Positions 5,861-5,862 of a stretch of 5,862 nucleotides of DNA are shown here, in pieces (position 1 is the stretch's first letter; each line of letters opens with the position of its first letter). A model generated the notes under the pieces. That model was not told where the DNA came from. It searched no databases and saw nothing but the letters and a program-made list of their open reading frames with translations. Source of the stretch: Bacillota bacterium (GTDB lineage Bacteria > Bacillota > DTU025); assembly GCA_003456765.1 (NCBI GenBank), contig DMOT01000034.1, positions 1 through 5,862 of the forward strand. The letters run 5' to 3'. The translations under genes were made by a program, and so were the position numbers.

Positions 5861-5862
5861 AA

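Overview
The window is a run of minus-strand genes from what looks like an anaerobic Bacillota (Clostridia- or Limnochordia-like) bacterium with moderately high GC, in the mid-50s % by eye. That placement is inferred from an Rnf-type ferredoxin oxidoreductase subunit directly upstream of maf-radC-mreBCD-mrdA, and from strong Shine-Dalgarno (SD) sequences before most genes. I cannot name a genus. All genes are transcribed right to left.

In transcription order: (1) 5860-5408, the C-terminal part of RnfB, carrying four [4Fe-4S] motifs and cut by the right edge; (2) 5407-5167, a 241-bp spacer with a GC-rich hairpin; (3) 5166-4591, maf, a house-cleaning nucleotide pyrophosphatase of the dTTP/UTP (YhdE) type; (4) 4538-3819, radC, a JAMM-motif protein; (5) 3784-2744, mreB; (6) 2722-1871, mreC; (7) 1874-1359, mreD, overlapping mreC by 4 bp; (8) from 1325 downwards, mrdA (PBP2), the elongation-specific class B penicillin-binding protein. 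MreB, MreC, MreD and PBP2 work together in the elongasome, which guides lateral-wall peptidoglycan synthesis in rod-shaped cells. The maf-radC-mreBCD-mrdA block has gaps of 52, 34, 21, -4 and 33 nt and is probably one operon. RnfB may end a separate upstream rnf operon.

The left end is abnormal. Bases 1-159 are an almost perfect reverse complement of bases 168-326, with an 8-bp spacer, so the mrdA reading frame runs into a mirror image of itself and stops early, before its SxN and KTG motifs. This looks much more like a fold-back (snap-back) amplification or assembly chimera than real genome structure. Anything called at 1-167 should not be treated as an independent locus.

I found no undescribed system. 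The points worth a second look are the fold-back, a possible hairpin over the radC ribosome-binding site, a hairpin in the rnfB-maf spacer that pairs fully only on the transcribed strand, and two start-codon corrections (maf and radC).
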